64,000 nt of DNA from Pseudarthrobacter sp. NIBRBAC000502772 (GTDB lineage Bacteria; Actinomycetota; Actinomycetes; Actinomycetales; Micrococcaceae), in NCBI RefSeq assembly GCF_006517235.1, contig NZ_CP041188.1, forward strand, positions 2,356,001-2,420,000, given 5' to 3'. Shown piece after piece: positions 8,791 to 16,642 of this stretch. Every line of letters begins with the position of its first letter. Position 1 is the stretch's first letter. The notes under the pieces were generated by a model. It was not told where the DNA came from, searched no databases, and worked only from the letters and a program-made list of their open reading frames with translations. The translations under genes and the position numbers were made by a program.

Positions 8791-10926
8791 ATGTCAAAGG
8801 GCGAGAAAGAATCGCATGACATGGTCGAACATGAATCGGTCGCCTTCTGGGGAGTCGAGACAGCCCTAGACGAAGTGAAACAGCAAGAGGGCATTCAGAA
8901 GAGATTCCGTCAATTGCTGCAATCCGATCCGTTTCGGCATTACCAGATGTACGAATCTGAACTCGATCAAGCATTACAGCGGTTCATGCCCACATTAATT
9001 ATCCTACTCGCACCGGAGCGTAAAGAATTCGTTCGTTGGACGAACGAGTACGCGAGCTTGAGTAGAAAAGTGCCGCGACAGTCGGTGCGCTTCGTTGTCA
9101 GGCTACTTGGGCCGTTGATTGCAAGTGCCGTTGGTGTCCTGACCCCGCTCACTTACGGCGGACTGTTCCGCGAAGGCGTGGGCATGCTTCAAGTGCTCAC
9201 TCTTCTCTTGGTCGCGCTTGCTACTATCTCCTCGGTGGCAGCATCCTATTTCTACCTGCGCCGCCGCCGATGGGACCGACTGCGAGCAGACGAAGCTTAT
9301 TTGCAGCTCCAAGTAAGCCATGTGAAGTACTCGCAAGAGGCTGAAATGCGGGTGAACGAAGCGTTCACTCGTATCTTGAATGAAGTCCTAGGTCCGAAGG
9401 GCAAGCTAGCTTTCCCGACCTTTGCCCCGAGGCTCGTCGAATTGGATAACTCCGCGTTGGTAGCGTCAGCGTCCATCCTTTACTTGCGCGACTTCGTTGG
9501 CGGTCACGAGTCTTCGGCGATCGGTATAGCGGGACCTCGGGGGAGCGGTAAGTCAACTGTGATGAGGGCTATCAGGGATGATCAGTCGCTGGACCCACAC
9601 TATGTTTCCCTAACGGCGCCTGTTCGTTACGACGCAACCGAGTTCATACGTCGCTTGTACCTAGACGTGGCTTTAATGATCGATGAGCACAACGGAAGCA
9701 CCTTTAAGGAGATGCAGCAGGGTCGAGCCCGAAGAGTCACAAGTGTGCGTCTTCTCGTTGGGGTCCTAGCAATCACCATTGGATCGATGATCGTGGTTTG
9801 GGATCTACTGATAACCCAACTGGCGCTGTCATTCATACGATTCAGTCCTGTAACTTTGCTGGGCGCAGCAATTGCAGGCTTCGGATTGTTGGCATATATC
9901 AACGTACTCGTCGGAGTTCGTGGTCGGACGTCAAATGAGACAAAATCCGCGAGACTAGCAAGAGATGCTATACAGGACTTACGATTCGACTCGGAAATGA
10001 TCAATAAATCCAAAAATGTCACCAAGCTTTTTGATGGATATTTATCACTAGAAGATGAGGATTCGCTCACTCTTAAGGGTCGTGCTCTTTCGCAAGCCGA
10101 TCTTGTCAACGGCCTGCGGGTTTTGCTCAGAACCTTCGCAGACGACCAGAAGCCGAATCCAGTGGTGATAGGCGTCGATGAGTTAGACAAGATCAGCGAG
10201 ACCGAAGATCTTATTGAAACAGTGAATGGTCTCAAGGACCTCTTTCATATCGAGGGTGTGCACTTTGTGGTCTCCGTATCCACCGATGCACTGCTCAGTT
10301 TTGAGAGGCGGGGACTCCCTTCGAGGGACGCGTTCGACTCTGCATTCGACGCCATCATTCGTGTTAAACCACTAGCCCTAGACGAATCACTCCGTGTCCT
10401 GGCGGCGCGAGCGGCTGGCTTTCCGCCGCTTGTGGGAGCGTTCTGTCACTCGTGGGCTGGAGGTCTCCCTCGTGATCTTTTGCGAGTGGCGCGGAGATGC
10501 GTCGAACTGCAACGCTCATATGGCACGCCGCTGTCGGTAGACATGTTTGTGCGAACAATTATTAGCGAGGATTTAATCGCGATCCTTGAAGGACAACTCA
10601 ATGCACCTGACCTGTCTGCGACAGACCAGTCCGAACTTTGGGCCCTTAGAGAGCGAATAATCAAACTACGAATGATCAATCCAGAGCCGCCAAACTTAAA
10701 TTCCGCCGATCCTTCCATAGGTGTCGCACAACTCCTCACACTTCTCGGGGAGGCGCTGGTGGGCTATTTCTCGAGGACGTCCGAGGAACCTAGCAACTGG
10801 TCCTCACTCGACGTAGAAGATAAGAACCGTTTTGAATTAACAGCCCATGCCATGTCTAAAAGAGGAGAGATGGCCTTAATCAGGTCAGAGGCATTCGAAG
10901 CGGCGGTACTCGCATTGTCATCCTAA
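8791..10926 (+). CDS. KAP-family P-loop NTPase, membrane-anchored
   Basis: This 711-residue protein has the KAP layout: an N-terminal helical part, a pair of transmembrane segments at about residues 105-165, Walker A 'GPRGSGKST' at about 247, a second hydrophobic pair at about 318-375 inserted in the NTPase domain, and the Walker B region 'VVIGVDELDKI' at about 458. KAP NTPases (named after Kidins220/ARMS and PifA) are membrane-associated; bacterial members include the phage-exclusion protein PifA and recur in mobile and defence contexts. It stands alone, with ATG 8791 preceded by AGGAA. Its third positions are less GC-rich than those of the eCIS genes, which fits acquisition by transfer. Any anti-phage role is inferred. 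Confidence 0.8.
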   Translation: MSKGEKESHDMVEHESVAFWGVETALDEVKQQEGIQKRFRQLLQSDPFRHYQMYESELDQALQRFMPTLIILLAPERKEFVRWTNEYASLSRKVPRQSVRFVVRLLGPLIASAVGVLTPLTYGGLFREGVGMLQVLTLLLVALATISSVAASYFYLRRRRWDRLRADEAYLQLQVSHVKYSQEAEMRVNEAFTRILNEVLGPKGKLAFPTFAPRLVELDNSALVASASILYLRDFVGGHESSAIGIAGPRGSGKSTVMRAIRDDQSLDPHYVSLTAPVRYDATEFIRRLYLDVALMIDEHNGSTFKEMQQGRARRVTSVRLLVGVLAITIGSMIVVWDLLITQLALSFIRFSPVTLLGAAIAGFGLLAYINVLVGVRGRTSNETKSARLARDAIQDLRFDSEMINKSKNVTKLFDGYLSLEDEDSLTLKGRALSQADLVNGLRVLLRTFADDQKPNPVVIGVDELDKISETEDLIETVNGLKDLFHIEGVHFVVSVSTDALLSFERRGLPSRDAFDSAFDAIIRVKPLALDESLRVLAARAAGFPPLVGAFCHSWAGGLPRDLLRVARRCVELQRSYGTPLSVDMFVRTIISEDLIAILEGQLNAPDLSATDQSELWALRERIIKLRMINPEPPNLNSADPSIGVAQLLTLLGEALVGYFSRTSEEPSNWSSLDVEDKNRFELTAHAMSKRGEMALIRSEAFEAAVLALSS

Positions 10927-11042
10927 CGGGTACAGCACATCATGTAGTGCCGGGGCTCCACATGCGCCCCTGCAAACCGAATAAAACCATGCAAGGCGGT
11001 GGAGGTCGCCTCTTTAGAGGGCCTTATCACGCAAAGTATTGC

Positions 11043-12528
11043 GGCCCTTCGCAGATGAGCGTGGTTAGGGCGGTCTGAGACTGGCGCCGCGGGGTAGGGC
11101 AGTTTCCGGTGCGGCGTGGTGCAGCGGAAAAGAAGTCAGGGCCTCTTTGAATTGGAAGCGACCAAGCAAACCAAAACCAAAAGAGACCCTGACATGAATA
11201 ACTCTATGTCTTGTTCTGATGGCCGCTGGTGCACGCGCGCGGATGCGCTGCTCGGTGTCGAAGGCGTACACGTCAGCTCCGTCACAGCAACCCCAGGCGG
11301 ACTGATTCTGAGCGTCGAGACCGGGGAGGACGTCACCGGCTGCCCCGACTGCGGCGTCGTTGCGGTCGGGCACGGGCGCCGGCAGGTTCGGCTCCATGAC
11401 ATTCCCTGTTTCGGCAGGCCGGTGCGGCTGCTGTGGGCCAAGCGTGTCTGGCGCTGCCCGGATCCGGACTGCCCGAGGACGACGTTCACCGAGGAGCACC
11501 CGCTGGCCGGGCCCCGGGCGAAACTTACCGACCGTGCCGTGAACTGGGCAACCGACGCGCTGCAGCATTTCGACACCTCGGTATCGGCACTGGCCCACCA
11601 GCTCGGCGTCTCCTGGCACACCGTGTGGCACGGGATCCGGGCCGAGGCCGCACGGCGGATCGCTGACACAGGCCGGCTGAAGGGGGTGAATGCGCTCGGC
11701 GTCGACGAACATGTCTGGGCCCACACTGGTCCGCCCGGCACCGGGATGGTCACCGGGATCGTGGATCACACCCGCGACGCGGACGGCATCGTTCACGCCC
11801 GGCTGCTGGACCTCGTGCCGGGACGCTCCGGCAAGGCCTACGCCGACTGGCTCAAAGACCGCGGCACCGGGTTCACCGCCGGGATCAAGACCGCTGCGCT
11901 GGATCCGTTCCGCGGCTACGCGAACGCGATCCGTGACGAACTGCCCGAAGCCATCACCGTCCTGGATGCCTTCCACGTCGTGAAACTGGGTTCGGCCATG
12001 GTCGATGAGGTCCGCCGCCGGGTCCAGCAGGACACCCTGGGACACCGCGGCCGCAAGGGCGATCCGCTCTACGGGATCCGCAGGACCCTGCAGATCGGCG
12101 CCGAACACCTCAGCGAGAAACAGGCCGCACGCCTCGATGCGAAACTCACCATCGGGGACCCGGACCACGAAGTCACGCTGGCCTGGCAGTGCTACCAGAA
12201 GCTCCGCAACATCTACCACGCAAGGCCGGAACGCGGCCGTGAACTCGTCACCGAGGTCATCGCGTCGTTCCCGACCTGCCCCATCCCGGAAGTCGCCCGC
12301 CTCGGCCGGACACTCAAACAATGGAAAGCCGCGATCTTGGCCTACTTCGACACCCTCGGCGCCTCCAACGGCCCCACCGAGGCGATCAATGGCGTCATCG
12401 AGACCACCCGCAGAATAGCGCGAGGCTTCCGCAACTTCCCCAACTACAGAATCAGATGCCTACTCGCCGCCGGCGGCCACCGTCCCTACCGGGCAAAACA
12501 AACCAACCATGCCTAAATGCGAAGGGCC
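11043..12528 (+). mobile_element. complete ISL3-family element, copy 1
   Basis: The element is 1,486 bp with terminal inverted repeats beginning GGCCCTTCGCA at both ends (left end at 11043, complementary right end finishing at 12528). It is flanked by a perfect 8-bp direct repeat AGTATTGC at 11035-11042 and 12529-12536, the target duplication length expected for ISL3. It contains one intact transposase gene. The same sequence occurs inverted at 13190-14675 with a different target duplication, so the two inserted independently. Confidence 0.92.
11194..12516 (+). CDS. ISL3-family transposase, copy 1
   Basis: A DDE-type transposase of 440 residues from ATG 11194; a GTG 78 bases upstream would give 466. 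An N-terminal zinc-finger-like segment ('CPDCGVVAVG', 'RVWRCPDPDC') precedes the catalytic core with 'NALGVDEHVW' as first Asp region, 'VLDAFHVVK' as second and 'GPTEAINGVIETTRRIARG' with the Glu. These are the hallmarks of ISL3 transposases. The gene is intact and identical in translation to the inverted copy at 13202-14524, which suggests recent transposition. The stop codon lies 12 bases from the right terminal repeat end. Confidence 0.92.
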   Translation: MNNSMSCSDGRWCTRADALLGVEGVHVSSVTATPGGLILSVETGEDVTGCPDCGVVAVGHGRRQVRLHDIPCFGRPVRLLWAKRVWRCPDPDCPRTTFTEEHPLAGPRAKLTDRAVNWATDALQHFDTSVSALAHQLGVSWHTVWHGIRAEAARRIADTGRLKGVNALGVDEHVWAHTGPPGTGMVTGIVDHTRDADGIVHARLLDLVPGRSGKAYADWLKDRGTGFTAGIKTAALDPFRGYANAIRDELPEAITVLDAFHVVKLGSAMVDEVRRRVQQDTLGHRGRKGDPLYGIRRTLQIGAEHLSEKQAARLDAKLTIGDPDHEVTLAWQCYQKLRNIYHARPERGRELVTEVIASFPTCPIPEVARLGRTLKQWKAAILAYFDTLGASNGPTEAINGVIETTRRIARGFRNFPNYRIRCLLAAGGHRPYRAKQTNHA

Positions 12529-12536
12529 AGTATTGC

Positions 12537-12974
12537 GGCACGCAAACAGAAATAAAGGCCGCAACTCCTTAGCAGCCTGTTGCCGGTCCCAGTTGTAGGA
12601 GCTCGGTTTGCTGGCACCAACGGCGAGGGCGGCGTCCCTCCGGCCGGCTCCTTCTTGGCGCAAGCGGACGGATTCTAGGGGTCGGCGCAACCTCCGAAGT
12701 CAGCTGGGTATTCTGATCATTCACCGCACAGTGGAATTCACCACGAACCGCGGGGAGCCGACAAACCCGTTGGCGACTACTGCTTGGGAGAATGGTCCGA
12801 CGGCAGCCGCCCCGCCGGGGATCTCAGTGATCCGCCGGATGGTTGGCGCCGGGGTGTCGCTATGTTTTTTGTCAAGCGTTGGGGCTGGGATTTCTTCGCA
12901 GATGGTTCGACTTATTTGTGGGCAGGCATGAATGGCCAGCGGTGGGTGGTGCCGGCAGCTGACAGGCCGGCCGT
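12537..12974. other. spacer between the two ISL3 copies
   Basis: This stretch lies between the target duplication of copy 1 and the tail of the disrupted IS110 gene. On the minus strand at 12580-12690 'RLRQEGAGRRDAALAVGA' hints at a transposase helix-turn-helix, but it is too short to name. Nothing else is supported. Confidence 0.4.
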
Positions 12975-13181
12975 TCAGGCGCTCTTGGGTCCGGGTGCTT
13001 CGTAGAGTGTGCCGTCTCGGAGCATTGCGAAGGACGTCGCAGCGGCGCCGTGCGAGGGCGTTGAGGGCTTGGTTGTAGCGTTTGCCTTCGGCGCGTTTGC
13101 GGTCGTAGTAGGCCCTTGAGAGTGGGTCTTTGAGCGCAGCGAACGCGGAGAGGAAGAAGGCCCGTTTGAGGCTTTTGTTGC
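12975..13181 (-). pseudogene. IS110-family transposase, 3' part split off by ISL3
   Basis: The minus strand encodes 'KGNKSLKRAFFLSAFAALKD', 'SRAYYDRKRAEGKRYNQAL' and, after a one-base frameshift near 13030, 'FAMLRDGTLYEAPG' to a stop at 12975-12977. This is the conserved C-terminal Transposase_20 end of IS110-family enzymes. The upstream part of the same gene lies at 14684-15396 beyond the ISL3 copy, and both sides share the 8-bp target duplication CCTTTTTG (13182-13189 and 14676-14683). The gene is dead through the insertion and additional frameshifts. Confidence 0.82.
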
Positions 13182-13189
13182 CCTTTTTG

Positions 13190-14675
13190 GGCCCTTCGCA
13201 TTTAGGCATGGTTGGTTTGTTTTGCCCGGTAGGGACGGTGGCCGCCGGCGGCGAGTAGGCATCTGATTCTGTAGTTGGGGAAGTTGCGGAAGCCTCGCGC
13301 TATTCTGCGGGTGGTCTCGATGACGCCATTGATCGCCTCGGTGGGGCCGTTGGAGGCGCCGAGGGTGTCGAAGTAGGCCAAGATCGCGGCTTTCCATTGT
13401 TTGAGTGTCCGGCCGAGGCGGGCGACTTCCGGGATGGGGCAGGTCGGGAACGACGCGATGACCTCGGTGACGAGTTCACGGCCGCGTTCCGGCCTTGCGT
13501 GGTAGATGTTGCGGAGCTTCTGGTAGCACTGCCAGGCCAGCGTGACTTCGTGGTCCGGGTCCCCGATGGTGAGTTTCGCATCGAGGCGTGCGGCCTGTTT
13601 CTCGCTGAGGTGTTCGGCGCCGATCTGCAGGGTCCTGCGGATCCCGTAGAGCGGATCGCCCTTGCGGCCGCGGTGTCCCAGGGTGTCCTGCTGGACCCGG
13701 CGGCGGACCTCATCGACCATGGCCGAACCCAGTTTCACGACGTGGAAGGCATCCAGGACGGTGATGGCTTCGGGCAGTTCGTCACGGATCGCGTTCGCGT
13801 AGCCGCGGAACGGATCCAGCGCAGCGGTCTTGATCCCGGCGGTGAACCCGGTGCCGCGGTCTTTGAGCCAGTCGGCGTAGGCCTTGCCGGAGCGTCCCGG
13901 CACGAGGTCCAGCAGCCGGGCGTGAACGATGCCGTCCGCGTCGCGGGTGTGATCCACGATCCCGGTGACCATCCCGGTGCCGGGCGGACCAGTGTGGGCC
14001 CAGACATGTTCGTCGACGCCGAGCGCATTCACCCCCTTCAGCCGGCCTGTGTCAGCGATCCGCCGTGCGGCCTCGGCCCGGATCCCGTGCCACACGGTGT
14101 GCCAGGAGACGCCGAGCTGGTGGGCCAGTGCCGATACCGAGGTGTCGAAATGCTGCAGCGCGTCGGTTGCCCAGTTCACGGCACGGTCGGTAAGTTTCGC
14201 CCGGGGCCCGGCCAGCGGGTGCTCCTCGGTGAACGTCGTCCTCGGGCAGTCCGGATCCGGGCAGCGCCAGACACGCTTGGCCCACAGCAGCCGCACCGGC
14301 CTGCCGAAACAGGGAATGTCATGGAGCCGAACCTGCCGGCGCCCGTGCCCGACCGCAACGACGCCGCAGTCGGGGCAGCCGGTGACGTCCTCCCCGGTCT
14401 CGACGCTCAGAATCAGTCCGCCTGGGGTTGCTGTGACGGAGCTGACGTGTACGCCTTCGACACCGAGCAGCGCATCCGCGCGCGTGCACCAGCGGCCATC
14501 AGAACAAGACATAGAGTTATTCATGTCAGGGTCTCTTTTGGTTTTGGTTTGCTTGGTCGCTTCCAATTCAAAGAGGCCCTGACTTCTTTTCCGCTGCACC
14601 ACGCCGCACCGGAAACTGCCCTACCCCGCGGCGCCAGTCTCAGACCGCCCTAACCACGCTCATCTGCGAAGGGCC
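13190..14675 (-). mobile_element. complete ISL3-family element, copy 2 (inverted)
   Basis: It is the same 1,486-bp element as at 11043-12528, in opposite orientation, with terminal repeats GGCCCTTCGCA at 13190 and the complementary end at 14675. The flanking 8-bp direct repeat CCTTTTTG differs from that of copy 1. It landed inside the C-terminal domain of an IS110 transposase gene. The inverted pair is about 660 bp apart and could fold or recombine to invert the interval. Confidence 0.92.
13202..14524 (-). CDS. ISL3-family transposase, copy 2
   Basis: This is a 440-residue DDE transposase identical in translation to copy 1, read on the minus strand from ATG 14524, with an alternative upstream GTG at 14602. 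The same zinc-finger-like N-terminus, 'NALGVDEHVW', 'VLDAFHVVK' and 'GPTEAINGVIE' motifs are present. It is intact, so both copies can in principle supply transposase. The identical sequence argues that the second copy arose recently from the first or from a common donor. Confidence 0.92.
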   Translation of the reverse strand: MNNSMSCSDGRWCTRADALLGVEGVHVSSVTATPGGLILSVETGEDVTGCPDCGVVAVGHGRRQVRLHDIPCFGRPVRLLWAKRVWRCPDPDCPRTTFTEEHPLAGPRAKLTDRAVNWATDALQHFDTSVSALAHQLGVSWHTVWHGIRAEAARRIADTGRLKGVNALGVDEHVWAHTGPPGTGMVTGIVDHTRDADGIVHARLLDLVPGRSGKAYADWLKDRGTGFTAGIKTAALDPFRGYANAIRDELPEAITVLDAFHVVKLGSAMVDEVRRRVQQDTLGHRGRKGDPLYGIRRTLQIGAEHLSEKQAARLDAKLTIGDPDHEVTLAWQCYQKLRNIYHARPERGRELVTEVIASFPTCPIPEVARLGRTLKQWKAAILAYFDTLGASNGPTEAINGVIETTRRIARGFRNFPNYRIRCLLAAGGHRPYRAKQTNHA

Positions 14676-14683
14676 CCTTTTTG

Positions 14684-15396
14684 GACGTGGTCGCCGCGGA
14701 TCGAGGTGCCTGACCGCCATGTCACCGGGGTCAGTCCGGCGTATGAGGCGAGGTGGCCTGCGGTCTTGAATTCCTTGCCCGCAACTTCGGTGATGATGTG
14801 CGCCTCCGTCCTGACCCCGACCGCCGGAATGGAGGTCAGGACGGGTGAAGAGGGTGGGCCTCCACGAGAGCCTCGACCTGGGTGAGGATGAGGTCCCGGA
14901 AGGTGCGCAACTGTTTGAGCATCGCTGCCAGCTGCGGTAGGACGATGCCTGCCGCGTTGGTGCCGACGACCAGGACGGACTGCTCGCCCAACGCGGTGAA
15001 TACCTCCACCGCCCAGCCCTTCCCTGCCCGCGGCGCATACCGCGAGAGCAGGGCCACAACCCGGGCCTGGCCAGCCTTGCGCAGCATGGACGGCGTGGGT
15101 TATTTGGCCGGGTGGTCCAAATGCTTGCCAATGACCCGTTCCAGGGCCGGATGGACCTGAGTGAGGAGCCCGCGGATCCGGTTTGAGGTGGCCGTGGCCT
15201 GCTTGGCCAGGTCATCATCAAGGCCACACAACATCGACAGCTCCGCGATGCGCCGAATGGCCAGACCGGGCAGGTAGCCGACCATGATGCCCTCGGCCTG
15301 CGCCACGGCGACCGGCAGGGGACCGATGGTGGAGGGCTGGTCGACGACCAACAAGACCTGTCCCTTGCCCGCTACGGCCATCGAGGGCGAACTGGA
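14684..15396 (-). pseudogene. IS110-family transposase, 5' part, deleted and frameshifted
   Basis: In successive minus-strand frames the conserved IS110 order is visible: 'QVLLVVDQPSTIGPLPVAVA', 'VGYLPGLAIRRIA', 'ELSMLCGLDDDLAKQ', 'NRIRGLLTQVHPALERV', 'QLAAMLKQLRTFRD', 'LTSIPAVGVRTEAHI' and 'AGLTPVTWRSGTSIRG'. Between 'RRIA' and 'ELSML' the family normally has about 35-40 residues including a catalytic Asp; they are missing here. At least two frameshifts (near 15100 and 14835) follow and the 3' end was cut by ISL3. The first DEDD Asp region is also absent because the gene begins inside an Lsr2-like leader. Confidence 0.82.
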
Positions 15397-15459
15397 TGGT
15401 TCACTGCCATCGGAACCGTCGATATCGTCGGTCAGAACCATTATTGTTTCTTGTGCCAT
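15397..15459 (-). pseudogene. Lsr2-like N-terminus fused to an IS110 scrap
   Basis: The first 21 codons on the minus strand, 'MAQETIMVLTDDIDGSDGSE', match the start of Lsr2, the H-NS-like nucleoid protein of actinobacteria (family pattern MAxKTxVxLxDDxDGS). The match ends at about 15397, after which IS110 transposase sequence continues in frame. Lsr2 normally has about 110 residues with dimerisation and AT-hook parts; all of that is lost. This looks like an illegitimate junction that placed a transposase remnant behind an Lsr2 start. Confidence 0.6.
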
Positions 15460-15472
15460 GTAATCATGGTTA

Positions 15473-16102
15473 TCAGCGAGGCGGCCTTGCGGCTGCCGGC
15501 GCTGCCTGCTCGAAACTGGGCGCGGGGACCGGCTCGCTAGATACCTTCTCTATACTCTCTATACTCTCTATACTCAACGCCGCCGCCGCCGCTTGTTCTA
15601 TGAGTGCCCTGAACTTTTTGTCGCTAAAGAGTTTCTTTTTCTTCTTCTTGGACAGGTCATCATATTGGCTTAGTAAGTCTCTGGCGATTTTCTTCTTCAG
15701 CTTTTGTTGTTCTCTCTCCGCGTCGGCCTTTGCAGCCTTGAGTTGCTGGGTGGCGTACAGGGGTCGGAGTGCAATGAGGCCGCCAGCAAGGGTGATAAAT
15801 GAAGTCACTGCCGTAACAGAGGCCTGCATATCCATCAAAATTTCCAGCGGGCTTTCCTTGCGAATAGACTCTATGATCACTGAATCGGCAAGGTTGGCCC
15901 GAGTTGTTGACCTCGTTAGTTCATACGGCTGTGCCATTCCGATAGTTAGAAGTGCCTCTAGGTTTTGCATCAGGTCTGTGAAGTCCGCGATCGTGTAGCG
16001 ATGATCGGCAAAAACGACACGGACGGGGATACCGGCCCTTTTGGGAGGTGCAGTTCCACCTGGTTCGTTGGGTTCAGCCGCCCGTTGGTTCCCTGCTGCC
16101 AT
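15473..16102 (-). CDS. hypothetical protein with one membrane segment
   Basis: A 209-residue protein starting at ATG 16102 behind GGAAGGG at good spacing. The N-terminal third is soluble ('VVFADHRYTIADFTDLMQN'). A hydrophobic segment 'VTSFITLAGGLIALRPLY' lies near residue 115, followed by a strongly charged helix with a Lys run ('LSKKKKKKLFSDKK'). The C-terminus is Ala/Pro-rich and contains an Ile-Glu-Ser repeat encoded by a 9-bp tandem repeat. I do not recognise the family. It is divergent from the small membrane gene at 16155 with 52 bp between the starts, so the two may share a promoter region. Confidence 0.6.
   Translation of the reverse strand: MAAGNQRAAEPNEPGGTAPPKRAGIPVRVVFADHRYTIADFTDLMQNLEALLTIGMAQPYELTRSTTRANLADSVIIESIRKESPLEILMDMQASVTAVTSFITLAGGLIALRPLYATQQLKAAKADAEREQQKLKKKIARDLLSQYDDLSKKKKKKLFSDKKFRALIEQAAAAALSIESIESIEKVSSEPVPAPSFEQAAPAAARPPR
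15547..15573. repeat. 9-bp tandem repeat x3 inside a gene
   Basis: The unit TCTCTATAC occurs three times in perfect tandem. Because the unit is three codons long it stays in frame and encodes Ile-Glu-Ser repeats in the C-terminus of the minus-strand gene at 15473-16102. Such a repeat can vary in copy number without breaking the frame. Confidence 0.9.
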
Positions 16103-16154
16103 GGCGCACCCTTCCCATCGTTGACGAGTTGGCGCTTAGGTTACTCTTCCAGGG

Positions 16155-16397
16155 ATGTTGGCACTAGGGTCGGCCGGAGAAAAGATTGGAATTATCATTT
16201 TGTGCCTGCGAGATGCTATCGCGGTAGTCTCCCAACATGGACTTAAGCTTGTAGAAGGATCTTGGGGGATTTTCAACGACCTCGCCACAGTTATTTTGCC
16301 GATTATCGGTGTCATGGTGGGTGCGAAGCTGGCCCGCCGTGCAAGCGACCATCACTGGCGCAAGCAGGAACGTGAGCCCGGTTTCAAATCGCGGTAG
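16155..16397 (+). CDS. small membrane protein, possibly truncated
   Basis: An 80-residue protein with two hydrophobic stretches, 'IGIIILCLRDAIAVV' and 'LATVILPIIGVMVGAKLA', and a charged tail. Its frame runs into the IS701-like remnant at about 16383, so its original C-terminus was probably lost ('EREPGFKSR' is likely acquired). It is divergent from the 15473-16102 gene. The family is unknown. Confidence 0.45.
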   Translation: MLALGSAGEKIGIIILCLRDAIAVVSQHGLKLVEGSWGIFNDLATVILPIIGVMVGAKLARRASDHHWRKQEREPGFKSR

Positions 16398-16642
16398 TCG
16401 TGTTCGATGCGCCACCGGCTCTCCCACTTCGAAGGACAGTCCTTCCCGGGTTCCACCATCACGCCCCCCTCGTGTCCGCGGCACACCTGTTCATCACCGG
16501 GAAACGCCTCGCCACCCCAAAAGCGGCAGGCAGCCTGATCCTGTACGGGGTCCTCAAAGAAACTCCAACGGATCCTCATCCGACAGCTCGGCTGCTGCCC
16601 CTACTGCCAACACGCGCCACCAACCTAACAAAGTACTTCTAG
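16383..16642 (+). pseudogene. IS701/IS4-like transposase C-terminal remnant with inversion
   Basis: On the plus strand 'LSHFEGQSFPG' and, after a one-base shift, 'FHHHAPLVSAAHLFITGKRL' up to a stop at 16640-16642 match the C-terminus of IS701-type DDE transposases. The segment that should immediately precede them, 'WRIEHDYRDLK', is present but on the minus strand at about 16383-16414. The joint at about 16415 is therefore an inversion breakpoint inside a dead transposase. Confidence 0.55.

Noticed and set aside
12580..12690. IS30-like helix-turn-helix fragment on the minus strand
   Set aside because: Only about 35 codons with weak resemblance; not enough to name a family.
11065..14653. Long antisense frames of 418 and 205 codons inside both ISL3 copies
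   Set aside because: They are exact shadows of the transposase gene in a GC-rich background, lack family motifs and occur identically in both copies only because the element is duplicated.
11043..14675. Composite transposon formed by the ISL3 pair
   Set aside because: Each copy has its own different 8-bp target duplication, so they transposed separately.
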